Below, in pieces: positions 31,558-41,034 of a stretch of 64,000 bases of DNA (its first letter is position 1; the number at the start of each line of letters is the position of its first letter). The position numbers and the translations under genes are program-made. Where the stretch lies: assembly GCF_021044685.1 (NCBI RefSeq), contig NZ_CP088014.1:4698001-4762000 (forward strand), given 5' to 3'. A model generated the notes under the pieces. It saw only the letters and a list, made by a program, of their open reading frames with translations. It did not search any database and had not been told where the DNA came from. This stretch comes from Bradyrhizobium daqingense. Lineage in GTDB: Bacteria; Pseudomonadota; Alphaproteobacteria; Rhizobiales; Xanthobacteraceae.

Positions 31558-32807
31558 GTGACGGCTCCGGCGGGGCGACGGCGCAGGGTGCAGCGCCGAT
31601 CCGGCGCGGCGCGGTCGCCTTCATCTTCGTCACCATCCTGCTCGACATGCTCGCGCTCGGCGTGATCATGCCGATCCTGCCCAAGCTGATCGAAAGCTTC
31701 GTCGACAACGACACCGCGCATGCGGCGCGCATCTTCGGCCTGTTCGGCACCGCCTGGGCGCTGATGCAGTTCGTGTTCTCGCCGCTGCTCGGCGCACTGT
31801 CGGATCGCTTCGGGCGCCGGCCGGTGGTGCTGCTGTCGAATTTCGGGCTCGCGGCCGATTACGTGTTGATGGCGCTGGCGCCGTCGCTGCTCTGGCTGTT
31901 CATCGGCCGGGTGATCTCCGGCATCACCTCGGCGAGCATCTCGACCGCGTTCGCCTATATCGCCGACGTCACCCCGCCGGAACGGCGTGCCGCGGTCTTC
32001 GGCAGGATCGGTGCGGCCTTCGGGGCGGGCTTCATCCTGGGGCCGGCGCTCGGCGGCCTGCTCGGCGATGTCGATCCGCGCCTGCCGTTCTGGGCCTCGG
32101 CGGGCTTAAGCTTCGCCAATGCGCTCTATGGGCTCTTTGTCCTGCCGGAATCGCTAGCGTCCGACAAACGTGCACCGTTTCGTTGGCGCAGTGCCAGTCC
32201 GGTCGGGGCGCTGAATTTGTTGCGGTCCAATGCCGTGCTGGCCGCCTTGTCGGTCGTCAACTTCATCGCGCAGGTCGCGCATGTCGTCCTGCCCTCGACC
32301 TTCGTGCTCTATGCGACCTATCGCTACGGCTGGGACTCCAAGACCGTAGGACTGACGCTCGCCATGGTCGGTATCTGCGCCATGGTGGTGCAGGGGCTTG
32401 CGATCGGCCCGATCGTGCGCGCGCTCGGCGAGCGCAACGCGTTGCTGCTCGGTCTGTGCGCTGGCGCGCTCGGCTTCGTCGTCCTGGGCGCTGCGCCCAC
32501 GGGACCGCTGTCCTGGCTCGGCATTCCCATTCTAGCGCTATGGGGTATCTCCGGCGCCGCCTCGCAAGCACTGATGACGCGGCTGGTCGCGCCCGATCAG
32601 CAGGGCCAGTTGCAGGGCGCGACCGCGAGCGTGCAGAGCGTCTCGCAGCTCGTCGGCCCGTTCCTGTTCACGCTGACATTTTCCTATTTCATCGGCGCCA
32701 GCGCCCCGCTGCATCTGCCCGGCGCGCCGTTCCTGCTTGCTGCGGTGCTGATGGTGGTGTGCGTCGCGATCGCGGTGCGGACGTTGGGTGGGGCGAAGGA
32801 AAGCTGA
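31554..32807 (+). CDS. MFS transporter, tetracycline-exporter (TCR/Tet) type
   Basis: 417 residues from a GTG that overlaps the der stop (GTGA), so translation is coupled. Twelve membrane helices. Motif A is LGALSDRFGRRPVV; the LLDMLALGVIMPILP start and GFILGPALGGLLGD (motif C) mark the drug:H+ antiporter group with TetA. The substrate is unknown; resistance cannot be claimed from sequence alone. Inner membrane. Confidence 0.9.
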   Translation: MSDGSGGATAQGAAPIRRGAVAFIFVTILLDMLALGVIMPILPKLIESFVDNDTAHAARIFGLFGTAWALMQFVFSPLLGALSDRFGRRPVVLLSNFGLAADYVLMALAPSLLWLFIGRVISGITSASISTAFAYIADVTPPERRAAVFGRIGAAFGAGFILGPALGGLLGDVDPRLPFWASAGLSFANALYGLFVLPESLASDKRAPFRWRSASPVGALNLLRSNAVLAALSVVNFIAQVAHVVLPSTFVLYATYRYGWDSKTVGLTLAMVGICAMVVQGLAIGPIVRALGERNALLLGLCAGALGFVVLGAAPTGPLSWLGIPILALWGISGAASQALMTRLVAPDQQGQLQGATASVQSVSQLVGPFLFTLTFSYFIGASAPLHLPGAPFLLAAVLMVVCVAIAVRTLGGAKES

Positions 32808-32812
32808 TTGTC

Positions 32813-32900
32813 CGTCATGGCCGGGCTTGTTGTCCCGGCCATCCACGTTCTGTCTCTCTGGCCTCAAACGTGGATGCCCGGGACAAGCCCGGGCATGACG
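32813..32900. repeat. Intergenic palindromic repeat, family B, copy 1
   Basis: The outer arms CGTCATGGCCGGGCTTGT and ACAAGCCCGGGCATGACG, and inner arms ATCCACGTT and AACGTGGAT, fold into one long hairpin. The element stands between convergent genes and could end both transcripts. Related copies are at 36313-36399 and 59869-59947. Confidence 0.85.
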
Positions 32901-32932
32901 CCGTCAAGACCTTTGCGATGACCGCTACGCGG

Positions 32933-34159
32933 TCACTTCTTCACCAGCGGGCAGTCGCTGTCCTTGAGCGGCTTGGCCGCATCTTCCGGGGCGATCGTGG
33001 CGATCTGCTTGTAATAATCCCACGGACCCTTCGACTCCTCGGGCTTCTTCACCTCGAACAGATAGGCCGGGATCAGGCGGCGTCCGTCCTGGCGCAGGGG
33101 GCCGTTGCCGAACAGCGGATCGTCGGTCGGAAGCTCCTTCATCTTGGCGACGACCTTGGCACCATCACGGGGATTGCCGCCGAGCGCTTCCATCGCCTTC
33201 AGATAATGCAGCACCATGGCGTAGTTGCCGGCCTGGGTCATCGAGGGCATTGCGTTCTTGCTGGCCTGCGCCGCGAAGCGCTTGGACCATTCACGGGTCT
33301 TGTCATTCAGGTCCCAGTAGAACGACTCGGTGAAGGTCAGGCCCTGCGCGGTCTTGAGGCCCAGCGAGTGCACGTCGTTGATGAACAGCAGCAGCGCCGC
33401 GAGCTTCTGGCCGCCCTGGACGATGCCGAACTCGGCGGCCTGCTTGATGGCGTTGGTGGTGTCGCCGCCAGCATTGGCGAGGCCGATGATCTTGGCCTTC
33501 GACGATTGCGCCTGAAGCAGGAAGGAAGAGAAGTCCGCGGTGTTGAGCGGGTGCTTGACGCCGCCGAGCAGCTTGCCGCCATTGGCGGTGACGACCGCGC
33601 CGGTGTCGCGCTCCAGCGCATGACCGAACGCGTAATCGGCAGTCAGGAAGAACCAGCTGTCGCCGCCGGCCTTGGTCAGCGCCTTGCCGGTGCCGTTGGC
33701 GAGCATGTAGGTGTCGTAAGTATAGGAGATGGTGTTCGGCGTGCAGGCCTTGCCGGTGAGGTCCGCGGTGGCCGCGCCCGAATTGAGCAGCACCGCATTC
33801 TTCTCCTTGACGAGGTTGCTCACCGCGAGCGCCACGCCGGAACTCGGCGTGTCCGCGATCGCGTCGACCTTCTCGTTGTCGATCCACTGCCGGGCGATGT
33901 TGACGCCGACGTCAGGCTTGTTCTGGTGGTCGCCGCTCAGGACTTCGATCTTCCAGCCCTTCTTGAGCAGGCCGGAATCCTCGACCGCCATCTTGATCGC
34001 GACCACGGAGTTCGGGCCGCCGATGTCGGCATAGAGGCTGGACATGTCGTTGAGCACGCCGATCTTGACGGTCTTGTCCTGAGCCTGGGCGGATGTGGCA
34101 AAACCGAAAGCGGCGCAGGCCAGAAAGGCGGCGGTATGGCGTGCGAACGTCGTCATCAT
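32933..34159 (-). CDS. ABC transporter substrate-binding protein, LivK type (orphan)
   Basis: 408 residues with a signal peptide ending near TSAQAQ. It is strongly similar along its whole length to the binding protein at 13058, as in LTADYAFGHALERDT and VKHPLNTADFSSFLLQAQ, present in both, and both end CPLVKK. No permease or ATPase gene is adjacent, so it may deliver its ligand to the livHMGF-type importer 17 kb away. Ligand unknown. Periplasmic. Confidence 0.92.
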   Translation of the reverse strand: MMTTFARHTAAFLACAAFGFATSAQAQDKTVKIGVLNDMSSLYADIGGPNSVVAIKMAVEDSGLLKKGWKIEVLSGDHQNKPDVGVNIARQWIDNEKVDAIADTPSSGVALAVSNLVKEKNAVLLNSGAATADLTGKACTPNTISYTYDTYMLANGTGKALTKAGGDSWFFLTADYAFGHALERDTGAVVTANGGKLLGGVKHPLNTADFSSFLLQAQSSKAKIIGLANAGGDTTNAIKQAAEFGIVQGGQKLAALLLFINDVHSLGLKTAQGLTFTESFYWDLNDKTREWSKRFAAQASKNAMPSMTQAGNYAMVLHYLKAMEALGGNPRDGAKVVAKMKELPTDDPLFGNGPLRQDGRRLIPAYLFEVKKPEESKGPWDYYKQIATIAPEDAAKPLKDSDCPLVKK

Positions 34160-34328
34160 GAAAGACTTCCTCCATTGTCAAATATGTGGACGGCCCTCTT
34201 GGTGGAGCCTTTGTTCCGGCTGATGGCTCTAGCCTGTCCCACGGTCGGCGGCAATCCGCCTAAAGCCGGATGACGCTGCGTCGAAGCGTCATCCGTCAGT
34301 TAACATTTGGTCAAAATGCGTTGAGGCG

Positions 34329-35477
34329 CTAATTGAGCGCGTCCGAGGTCAGCCTGAATTTTTGGATGCGCTTTCCGGTGTCGACCTCGGCGGTATAAAC
34401 GTTACCCTTGGCATCGATTGCCATGGCATGGACCCAGTGGAATTGCCCGGCGTTGCGGCCGTTGTGGCCGAAGCTGCCGACGACGCTGCCGTCCTCGCGC
34501 TTGATCACCCGGATTTCGTTGTTCTCGCCGTCGGCGCTGAGCAGATAGGTCTGCTTCGGATCCGGCCAGATCGCGATGTCCCAGACGGCGCCGTTGCCGA
34601 GCGTGTTCTTCTCGTAGAAAAACTCCTTCACGAACGTGCCGTCCTTCCTGAATACTTGGATGCGGTTGTTGATTCGATCGCAGACGTAGACCAGCCCGTC
34701 ATTGGCGAGTTTCACGCAGTGGACGGGATTGCCGAATTGTTGGGCAACCGGGGCCTTGGGATCATAGGGCGCCTGCTTGTCATCGTTCGGCTTGTTGCCG
34801 TAGGCGCCCCAATGCCGCTTGTAGGCCAGCGTCGTCGCATCGAACACGATGACGCGGCGGTTGCCATAGCCGTCGGCGACGTAGATCTCGTTCGCCTCCT
34901 TGTCGATCGCGGTCTCGGCGGGTTTGCCGAGCTGCGTCGTGTCGTTGCTGCCGAGGCTCGGCGCGAACTTGCCGATCTGGCCGACGAACTTGCCGTCGAG
35001 CGTGAACTTCAGGATGGCGTTGTCGTTGTCGGCATTGCCGCCGACCCAGACGAAGCCGCGCTCGTCGACCTCGATGCCGTGCTCGCGGCCGACCCATTCA
35101 TAGCCCTGGCCCGGGCCGCCCCATGAGCGCAGCAGGTTGCCGTCGCTGTCGAATTCGAGCACGGGCGGCGCCGATACGCAGCACTTGGAGCGCGGCGGGT
35201 TGAGGCTTGCGCCTTTCTCGTCGTCGGTGAGCGAGCGCGGGCGATGGATCACCCAGATATGGCCCTGCGCATCGACGGTGATGCCGCCGACCTGGCCGAG
35301 GATCCAATTGTTCGGCAGCTGCTTCGGCCAGGAGGGATCGACCGCGAAGGTCGGGATGTCGCCGGCGCTCGCCATGCCCGGAAGCACGAGGGCGACGGCT
35401 GCGATCAGAAGCGAAATTGCGTGAGAAACCTTCGCGAGCGCCCGCGCAAGGCTTGCGCGATCGTGCCATGATGCCAT
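34329..35477 (-). CDS. Secreted NHL-type beta-propeller protein
   Basis: 382 residues with a signal sequence (residues about 15-38). The mature part repeats units of about 45 residues such as GHIWVIHRP, GFVWVGGNADNDNAILKF, NEIYVADGYGNRRVIVF, GLVYVCDRINNRIQVF and GNVYTAEVDTGKRIQKF, which form six NHL blades. Related proteins include peptidyl-alpha-hydroxyglycine lyase-like and quinohaem-associated propellers; no catalytic assignment is possible. Probably periplasmic. Confidence 0.85.
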   Translation of the reverse strand: MASWHDRASLARALAKVSHAISLLIAAVALVLPGMASAGDIPTFAVDPSWPKQLPNNWILGQVGGITVDAQGHIWVIHRPRSLTDDEKGASLNPPRSKCCVSAPPVLEFDSDGNLLRSWGGPGQGYEWVGREHGIEVDERGFVWVGGNADNDNAILKFTLDGKFVGQIGKFAPSLGSNDTTQLGKPAETAIDKEANEIYVADGYGNRRVIVFDATTLAYKRHWGAYGNKPNDDKQAPYDPKAPVAQQFGNPVHCVKLANDGLVYVCDRINNRIQVFRKDGTFVKEFFYEKNTLGNGAVWDIAIWPDPKQTYLLSADGENNEIRVIKREDGSVVGSFGHNGRNAGQFHWVHAMAIDAKGNVYTAEVDTGKRIQKFRLTSDALN

Positions 35478-35558
35478 GGCGACCTCCCTTATTGTTGGCC
35501 TTGCGGCTTGCTGCCGCTTAGGCGCGCGCAGTCAATCGCGGGGAGGTCATGGAGTCAA

Positions 35559-36299
35559 TCAGGCCGGCGGGCGGAAGCTCATCAGGCTGCGCGTCTTGTA
35601 GTCGTAGAACTTGCCGGTCTCGGTCCAGTCGGGCGCGCACATCGGCAGGATGAATTCGGCCACCTGCTCGGGCGTATCGAGCGTCTCGGGGTCTTCGCCC
35701 GGCATCAGGGTCGCGCGCATGCGGGTGCGGACCGGGCCGGGATTGAACAGATTGACGCGCAGCTTGGTGTTCGCGGTCTCCTGCGCCCAGGCGCGCGCCA
35801 GGGTTTCCAGCGCAGCCTTCGACGCTGCGTAGGGGCTGACATAGGCGGTGGCCTTGTTGGCGGCCGCCGAGGTGATGAAGACGGCGCGGCCTGCATCGGA
35901 TTGCTTCAGCAGCGGCTCCATGCAGCGGATCAGCTGGAAGTTCGCGGAGACGTTCACCGCCATCACGTCGTTGAAGGCCTTCAGCTCGATATGGCCGACC
36001 GGCGAGGATGGGCCGAGCACGCCCGCATTGCCGACCAGGATGTCGAGCTTGCCGTAGCGCTCATGCAGGCCGGCACCCAGCCGCGCGATACCGTCGGAAT
36101 CGGTGAGGTTGAGCGGCACCAGGGTGGCGCTGCCGCCGTCCTTGCGGATCTCGTCGTCCAGCTCTTCCAGCCCGCCCTGCGTCCGCGCCACCGCAACGAT
36201 ATGCGCGCCGGCCTTTGCCAGAGCGATGGCCGTGGCATAGCCGATGCCGCGCGAGGCGCCGGTGACGAGAGCGATGCGGTCGGTGAGGGGTTTTGTCAT
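35559..36299 (-). CDS. Short-chain dehydrogenase/reductase
   Basis: 246 residues. The nucleotide motif is TGASRGIG, the NAG motif is VGNAGVL, and the active site is S in FITSAAA with Y-x-x-x-K in YAASK. ARTQ after the second strand suggests NADP(H). The substrate is unknown. It is downstream of purF on the same strand, with a family B repeat between, an order often seen in Bradyrhizobium. Confidence 0.92.
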   Translation of the reverse strand: MTKPLTDRIALVTGASRGIGYATAIALAKAGAHIVAVARTQGGLEELDDEIRKDGGSATLVPLNLTDSDGIARLGAGLHERYGKLDILVGNAGVLGPSSPVGHIELKAFNDVMAVNVSANFQLIRCMEPLLKQSDAGRAVFITSAAANKATAYVSPYAASKAALETLARAWAQETANTKLRVNLFNPGPVRTRMRATLMPGEDPETLDTPEQVAEFILPMCAPDWTETGKFYDYKTRSLMSFRPPA

Positions 36300-36312
36300 C
36301 GTCGAATACTTC

Positions 36313-36399
36313 CGTCATGCCCGAGCTTGACCCAGGCATCCACGTTCTTTCCGGCGGGTATTACAGACGTGGATGGCCGGGACAAGCCCGGCCATGACG
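36313..36399. repeat. Intergenic palindromic repeat, family B, copy 2
   Basis: The arms CGTCATGCCCGAGCTTG and CAAGCCCGGCCATGACG are joined through ATCCACGTT and ACGTGGAT. It folds into the same long hairpin as copy 1 and stands between purF and the SDR gene. Confidence 0.85.
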
Positions 36400-36437
36400 A
36401 AAAGGGGCCTCTGATGATCCCCCAGGGACGACAGGCG

Positions 36438-37961
36438 TCAGCTCGCTTCCGCCAACAGGGACAGTTGCCGCGGCTGCGGCTCGGTCTGGGTCTGGTCGGT
36501 GAGATGCGTCGGATAGGCCCCGGTGAAGCAATGATCCGAGAATTTCGGATTGGCGGGGTCGCGGCCGGGCTCGCCCATGGCACGGTACATGCCGTCGATC
36601 GACAGGAAGGCGAGCGAGTCGGCGCCGATGATCTCGCGCATCTCCTCCAGCGAATGCGTCGCCGCCAGAAGACCGCCGCGGTCGGGCAAATCGATGCCGT
36701 AATAGTCGGGATAGAGGATCGGGGGCGAGGCGAGGCGGAAGTGCACCTCGGTCGCGCCGGCATCGCGCATCATGCGCACGATCTTCTTCGAGGTGGTGCC
36801 GCGCACCAGCGAATCGTCGATCAGAATGATGCGCTTGCCTTCGATCGCGGCGCGGTTGGCCGAATGCTTCATGCGCACGCCGGATTCGCGGATCGCCTGC
36901 GTCGGCTGGATGAAGGTGCGGCCGACATAGTGGTTGCGGATGATGCCGAGCTCGAAGGGCACGCCGGAGAACTGGCTGTAGCCGACCGCGGCGGGAACGC
37001 CGGAATCCGGCACCGGCACCACGACGTCGACCGGAACGTGGCTCTCGCGGGCGAGCTGCGCGCCGAAATTCTTGCGCACCTCGTAGACCGAGCGGCCGTG
37101 CACGATGGAATCCGGACGCGAGAAGTAGATGTATTCGAAGATGCAGGGGCGCGGCGCCATCGGCGGGAACGGCTTGTGGATGTCCTGGCCGTTCTCGTCG
37201 AACACGATGACCTCGCCGGGCTCGATGTCGCGCACGAACCGCGCGCCGATGATGTCGAGCGCGCAGGTCTCCGAGGTCAGGATCGGGCAGCCGTCGAGCT
37301 CGCCAAGCACCAGCGGACGAATGCCGCGCGGATCGCGCGCGCCCACCAGCTTCTTGTTGGTCAGCGAGACCAGCGCGTAGGCGCCTTCGATCTCGCGCAA
37401 TGCGTCGATATAGCGCTCGATGAAGCGGCTGCGCTTGGAACGCGCGACCAGATGCAGGATCACCTCGGTGTCGGTGGTCGACTGCATCATCGCGCCGTGC
37501 CGGACCAGCTCGCGGCGCAGCGTCAGGCCGTTGGTCAGGTTGCCGTTATGCGCGACGGCAAGGCCCCCGGCATTGAGCTCGGCGAACAGCGGCTGCACGT
37601 TGCGCAGGATGGTGGCGCCGGTGGTGGAATAGCGGACATGGCCGACCGCGACATTGCCGGGCAGGCGGTCGATCACCTCGCGGCGGGAGAAGGTGTCGCC
37701 GACGAGGCCGAGGCGGCGTTCTGAGTGGAAGCGGCTGCCGTCGTAGGAGACGATGCCGGCGGCTTCCTGACCGCGGTGCTGGAGAGCGTGGAGACCGAGC
37801 GCCGTGATGGCGGCGGCGTCGGGATGGCCGTAGATGCCGAACACGCCGCATTCCTCGCGCAGCGTATCGCCCTCCAGATCGTCCTGTAGCTCGAGCGCGG
37901 CCGGGCCTGAACCGGCCCCTGGATCGAGATCAAGCTGAGCGTCCTGGTCAGGGTGTCGCAT
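36438..37961 (-). CDS. purF: Amidophosphoribosyltransferase
   Basis: 507 residues. The N-terminal nucleophile is Cys38 in EECGVFGIYG, so a 37-residue propeptide has to be removed. The glutaminase part has LQHRGQEAAGI and HNGNLTNG, and the PRPP-binding motif is ILIDDSLVRGTT. It makes 5-phosphoribosylamine, the first step of purine synthesis. The cvpA gene lies 28 bases upstream, the classical cvpA-purF pair. Confidence 0.97.
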   Translation of the reverse strand: MRHPDQDAQLDLDPGAGSGPAALELQDDLEGDTLREECGVFGIYGHPDAAAITALGLHALQHRGQEAAGIVSYDGSRFHSERRLGLVGDTFSRREVIDRLPGNVAVGHVRYSTTGATILRNVQPLFAELNAGGLAVAHNGNLTNGLTLRRELVRHGAMMQSTTDTEVILHLVARSKRSRFIERYIDALREIEGAYALVSLTNKKLVGARDPRGIRPLVLGELDGCPILTSETCALDIIGARFVRDIEPGEVIVFDENGQDIHKPFPPMAPRPCIFEYIYFSRPDSIVHGRSVYEVRKNFGAQLARESHVPVDVVVPVPDSGVPAAVGYSQFSGVPFELGIIRNHYVGRTFIQPTQAIRESGVRMKHSANRAAIEGKRIILIDDSLVRGTTSKKIVRMMRDAGATEVHFRLASPPILYPDYYGIDLPDRGGLLAATHSLEEMREIIGADSLAFLSIDGMYRAMGEPGRDPANPKFSDHCFTGAYPTHLTDQTQTEPQPRQLSLLAEAS

Positions 37962-37989
37962 CTCGTCCGCGCCTTTCTTTAGGGGCCAA

Positions 37990-38619
37990 TCAACGCGCCG
38001 CAGGTTTCTCGATCAGCTTCTTCATGCCGTCACGAGCCGATTTACTGTACCCGTCGCCACTGCCCGAAGGCTGCTGCTCGGATTCAGCTTGTTCATCATC
38101 TGGTTTGTTTTTCTTGAATCTCTTCAAGATGGTGTTCTCGGGGTCGTCGGGCAAGAGGGCCATCAGCCAATCCCCGGTTCCCTGGAGCACGACGCGGGAC
38201 TTGGCGCCGGTGACCCAGTCCGGGCGCTGCTTGTCCGGAACCAGCCAGGTGAAGAACAGGAAGGCGACCACGACGATCAAAAGCCCGCGAGCAAGGCCGA
38301 ACAGGAAGCCGAGGGTGCGGTCCAGCGCGCCGATGCGCGAATCCAGGATCATGTCGGAGATTCGCACCGTGATCACGGAAACCACGACCAGTGTGCCCAC
38401 GAACACGCCGGCGACCACGACCACGCTCGCGACCGTGTCGTTGTTGAAATAGGTCTTGGCGGTCGGCAGCAGCTTCGAGAACGAGTACAGCGTCACGATC
38501 GCGGCGGCGCCCCAGGCGGCGATCGACAGGATTTCGCGCATGAAGCCGCGGACCATCGCGAGCAGGCCCGAGATCAACATCACACCGAGCAGGATCAGGT
38601 CGAGGATGGTTACTGGCAT
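37990..38619 (-). CDS. cvpA: CvpA family membrane protein
   Basis: 209 residues with four membrane helices in the first 130 residues. It starts MPVTILDLILLGVMLISGLL, and GFMREILSIAAWGAAAIV is the conserved CvpA stretch. The C-terminal third is charged and low in complexity. CvpA was first linked to colicin V production in E. coli and is now seen as an envelope-stress protein. In operon with purF. Confidence 0.92.
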   Translation of the reverse strand: MPVTILDLILLGVMLISGLLAMVRGFMREILSIAAWGAAAIVTLYSFSKLLPTAKTYFNNDTVASVVVVAGVFVGTLVVVSVITVRISDMILDSRIGALDRTLGFLFGLARGLLIVVVAFLFFTWLVPDKQRPDWVTGAKSRVVLQGTGDWLMALLPDDPENTILKRFKKNKPDDEQAESEQQPSGSGDGYSKSARDGMKKLIEKPAAR

Positions 38620-38786
38620 CGGCTGGTCTGGTCCGCTCGTACTCTCAAAGGTGCTCTAGCGAATCGGTGCTTGGCCGCTGCCTTAAAAGAGGGGCAGACG
38701 GCGTTCCCGGCAAGGCCGCAACCACGCAATCCCATGCTGCTTTGTGACGGCTGTATAGCGGCGGAGGCCTCCGGCGTCACCTCCGG

Positions 38787-40232
38787 CTAACCCTCTCCGC
38801 GGCGGAATCTTGCCGGTGTGGCATTTTTTTCGGCCGGCCCGTTCGATTCGCCCCGACGGGAGCCGCGGGCGGCGACTTCAGCGACCAGTGTCGTCAGGCT
38901 GTTGACCGCGTTCAGCGACAATCCGGCATCGCCGCCCGCCTCGCCGCGGGCCGATTCGGGCAGCACGGCGCGCTGAAAGCCGAGTTTTGCAGCTTCCTTC
39001 AGCCGGGCCGGGGTCTGCGCCACCGGGCGGACCACGCCAGAGAGCGAGATCTCGCCGAAATAGACCGCATCCGTTGGTAACTGCGCATTAACCAGGGACG
39101 ATACCAGCGCCGCGGCCGCAGCCAGGTCCGCCGCCGGCTCGTGGATGCGCAGGCCGCCCGCGACGTTCAGATAGACGTCGTGGCCCGACAGCTTGACCCC
39201 GCAATGGGCTTCCAGCACCGCCAGCACCATCGAAAGCCGGCTCGGATCCCAGCCGACCACGGCCCGGCGCGGGGTGCCGAGCGAGGTCGGCGCCACCAGT
39301 GCCTGCAATTCGACCAGCACAGGCCGCGTGCCTTCGATGCCGGCAAAGACGGCGGTGCCGGGCGTGCCGAGATCGCGCTCGGACAAAAACAGCTCGGAGG
39401 GGTTGGTGACCTCGCGCAGGCCCAGACCAGTCATCTCGAACACGCCGATCTCGTCCGTCGGGCCGAAACGGTTCTTCACGGCGCGCAGGATGCGGAATTG
39501 CTGCGAGCCTTCGCCCTCGAACGACAGCACCGCATCGACCATGTGTTCGACCACGCGGGGACCGGCAATCTGGCCGTCCTTGGTGACGTGGCCGACCAGG
39601 ATGATGGCCGCGCCGGTCTTCTTGGCAAAGCGGATCAGCGCCTGCGCCGAGGCACGGACCTGCGTCACCGTGCCGGGCGCCGATTCCACGGTGTCGGTCC
39701 ACATGGTCTGGATCGAGTCGATCACGATCAGCCGGGGCACCGCGCCCTCCGACAGCGTCGAGACGATGTCCTCGACCGAGGTCTCGGCCGCGAGCTGCAC
39801 CGGCGCATCCGACAGCCCGAGCCGCTCGGCGCGCAGGCGCACCTGCGCGACCGCCTCTTCGCCGGAGATGTAGACGATGCGGTGGCCGGCGCGCGCCAGC
39901 ATGCTGGTGGCCTGCGTCAGCAGCGTCGACTTGCCGATGCCGGGATCGCCGCCGACCAGCAGCACCGAGCCGCGCACGAAGCCGCCGCCGGTGACGCGGT
40001 CGAGCTCGCTCAACCCCGAGGACAGGCGCGGCGCATCCGGGCTCTTTCCCGCGAGGCTCTCCAGCGCAAATGTGCGGCCCTTGCGCTTCGAGCGGATCGA
40101 TACCGGCACGCTGCCGCTGGTGTCTTCCTCGGCGAGCGTGTTCCACTCGCCGCAGGACTCGCACTTGCCCTGCCAGCGGTTATACGCCGCGCCGCAGTTC
40201 TGGCAGACAAAGGAAAGCGTGTTCTTGGCCAT
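38787..40232 (-). CDS. radA: DNA repair protein RadA
   Basis: 481 residues. It starts with a C4 zinc finger (FVCQNCGAAY, then GKCESCGEW), then the RecA-like core with Walker A GGDPGIGKST, the RadA-specific motif KNRFGPTDEIG and a Lon-like C-terminal domain (SLGTPRRAVVGWDPSRL). RadA helps branch migration in homologous recombination. The C-terminal 30 residues are an extra charged tail. The gene before cvpA on this strand. Confidence 0.96.
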   Translation of the reverse strand: MAKNTLSFVCQNCGAAYNRWQGKCESCGEWNTLAEEDTSGSVPVSIRSKRKGRTFALESLAGKSPDAPRLSSGLSELDRVTGGGFVRGSVLLVGGDPGIGKSTLLTQATSMLARAGHRIVYISGEEAVAQVRLRAERLGLSDAPVQLAAETSVEDIVSTLSEGAVPRLIVIDSIQTMWTDTVESAPGTVTQVRASAQALIRFAKKTGAAIILVGHVTKDGQIAGPRVVEHMVDAVLSFEGEGSQQFRILRAVKNRFGPTDEIGVFEMTGLGLREVTNPSELFLSERDLGTPGTAVFAGIEGTRPVLVELQALVAPTSLGTPRRAVVGWDPSRLSMVLAVLEAHCGVKLSGHDVYLNVAGGLRIHEPAADLAAAAALVSSLVNAQLPTDAVYFGEISLSGVVRPVAQTPARLKEAAKLGFQRAVLPESARGEAGGDAGLSLNAVNSLTTLVAEVAARGSRRGESNGPAEKNATPARFRRGEG

Positions 40233-40248
40233 GGGACGTCAATCAGAC

Positions 40249-40977
40249 TCAGGTGGCGTGCGTCGCGTTCCATAGCATGGAGAGCCCGGCCGCGACCATG
40301 ATCGCGTCCATCACCAAGCGGAAGGTTTCCGGCTTGAGATGCAGCACGAATCGCTTTGCGACGAAGGCGCCTGACATCAACGAGGAACCGGCAATCAAGC
40401 CTTTGACGAAGACGTCCATGGTCAGCGCGCCGAAGCGCTCGAAGGTCACGGACTTCGCGAAATAGAGCCCGAGCGAGGAGGCCGCTTCGGTGGCGAGGAA
40501 AGCGCCCCTGGACAGGCCGTAGAACAGGAACAGCGGCACGCTGAGCGGGCCGGTCGAGACCACGATGCCGGTGAGATAACCGATGACGGCGCCGCCGATG
40601 GCGAGGTGCCAGAGATTGGCCTTGAGATCATGGCGCGCCAGCCAGTGCCGCACCGGCACCATCGCGATCAGGAAGAGGCCGATGGTGATGTCGACCGCAT
40701 GGGAGGGAAGCGCCAGCAGCGTCCGCGCGCCGAGCGCTGCGGCCGGAATACCCGTCACCGAATAGGCCGCGCAAGCCCGCCAATCGACCTCGCGCCACCA
40801 GGCCAGGATCCGCGAAAAATTCGCCATGACGGACGCCACCGCCATGATCGGCACGGCCTCCTTCGGACCATAGGCATAGACCAGCACCGGCATCAGCATG
40901 ATCGACGAGCCGGTGCCGACGATGCCGGAAATGGTGCCGGCGATTAGGCCGACAATGAGGACGAAGAGAAAGGCCAA
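40249..40977 (-). CDS. TSUP family permease (TauE/SafE)
   Basis: 242 residues, about eight membrane helices. GLIAGTISGIVGTGSSIMLM and the second half-repeat IGGAVIGYLTGIVVSTGPLS carry the inverted-repeat signature of the family. TSUP proteins move sulfite, taurine-derived sulfonates or other organic anions across the inner membrane; the substrate here is not known. It ends 17 bases before the radA start and may be co-transcribed. Confidence 0.9.
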   Translation of the reverse strand: MAFLFVLIVGLIAGTISGIVGTGSSIMLMPVLVYAYGPKEAVPIMAVASVMANFSRILAWWREVDWRACAAYSVTGIPAAALGARTLLALPSHAVDITIGLFLIAMVPVRHWLARHDLKANLWHLAIGGAVIGYLTGIVVSTGPLSVPLFLFYGLSRGAFLATEAASSLGLYFAKSVTFERFGALTMDVFVKGLIAGSSLMSGAFVAKRFVLHLKPETFRLVMDAIMVAAGLSMLWNATHAT

Positions 40978-41034
40978 AACAGCCTCCGCGAATCGGGAGA
41001 GTGTAGCCGCGGGCAGGGATATCGGCGATCCGCG

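Noticed and set aside
31554..32807. Naming the MFS protein as a tetracycline-resistance determinant
   Set aside because: The TetA-like motifs are shared by many exporters of other substrates, and no tetR-type gene is adjacent.
32183..34273. A 696-residue plus-strand frame
   Set aside because: It covers the end of the MFS gene in another frame and the antisense of the solute-binding protein. No family features.
35508..37724. A 738-residue plus-strand frame
   Set aside because: Antisense to the SDR gene and purF, both clear genes.
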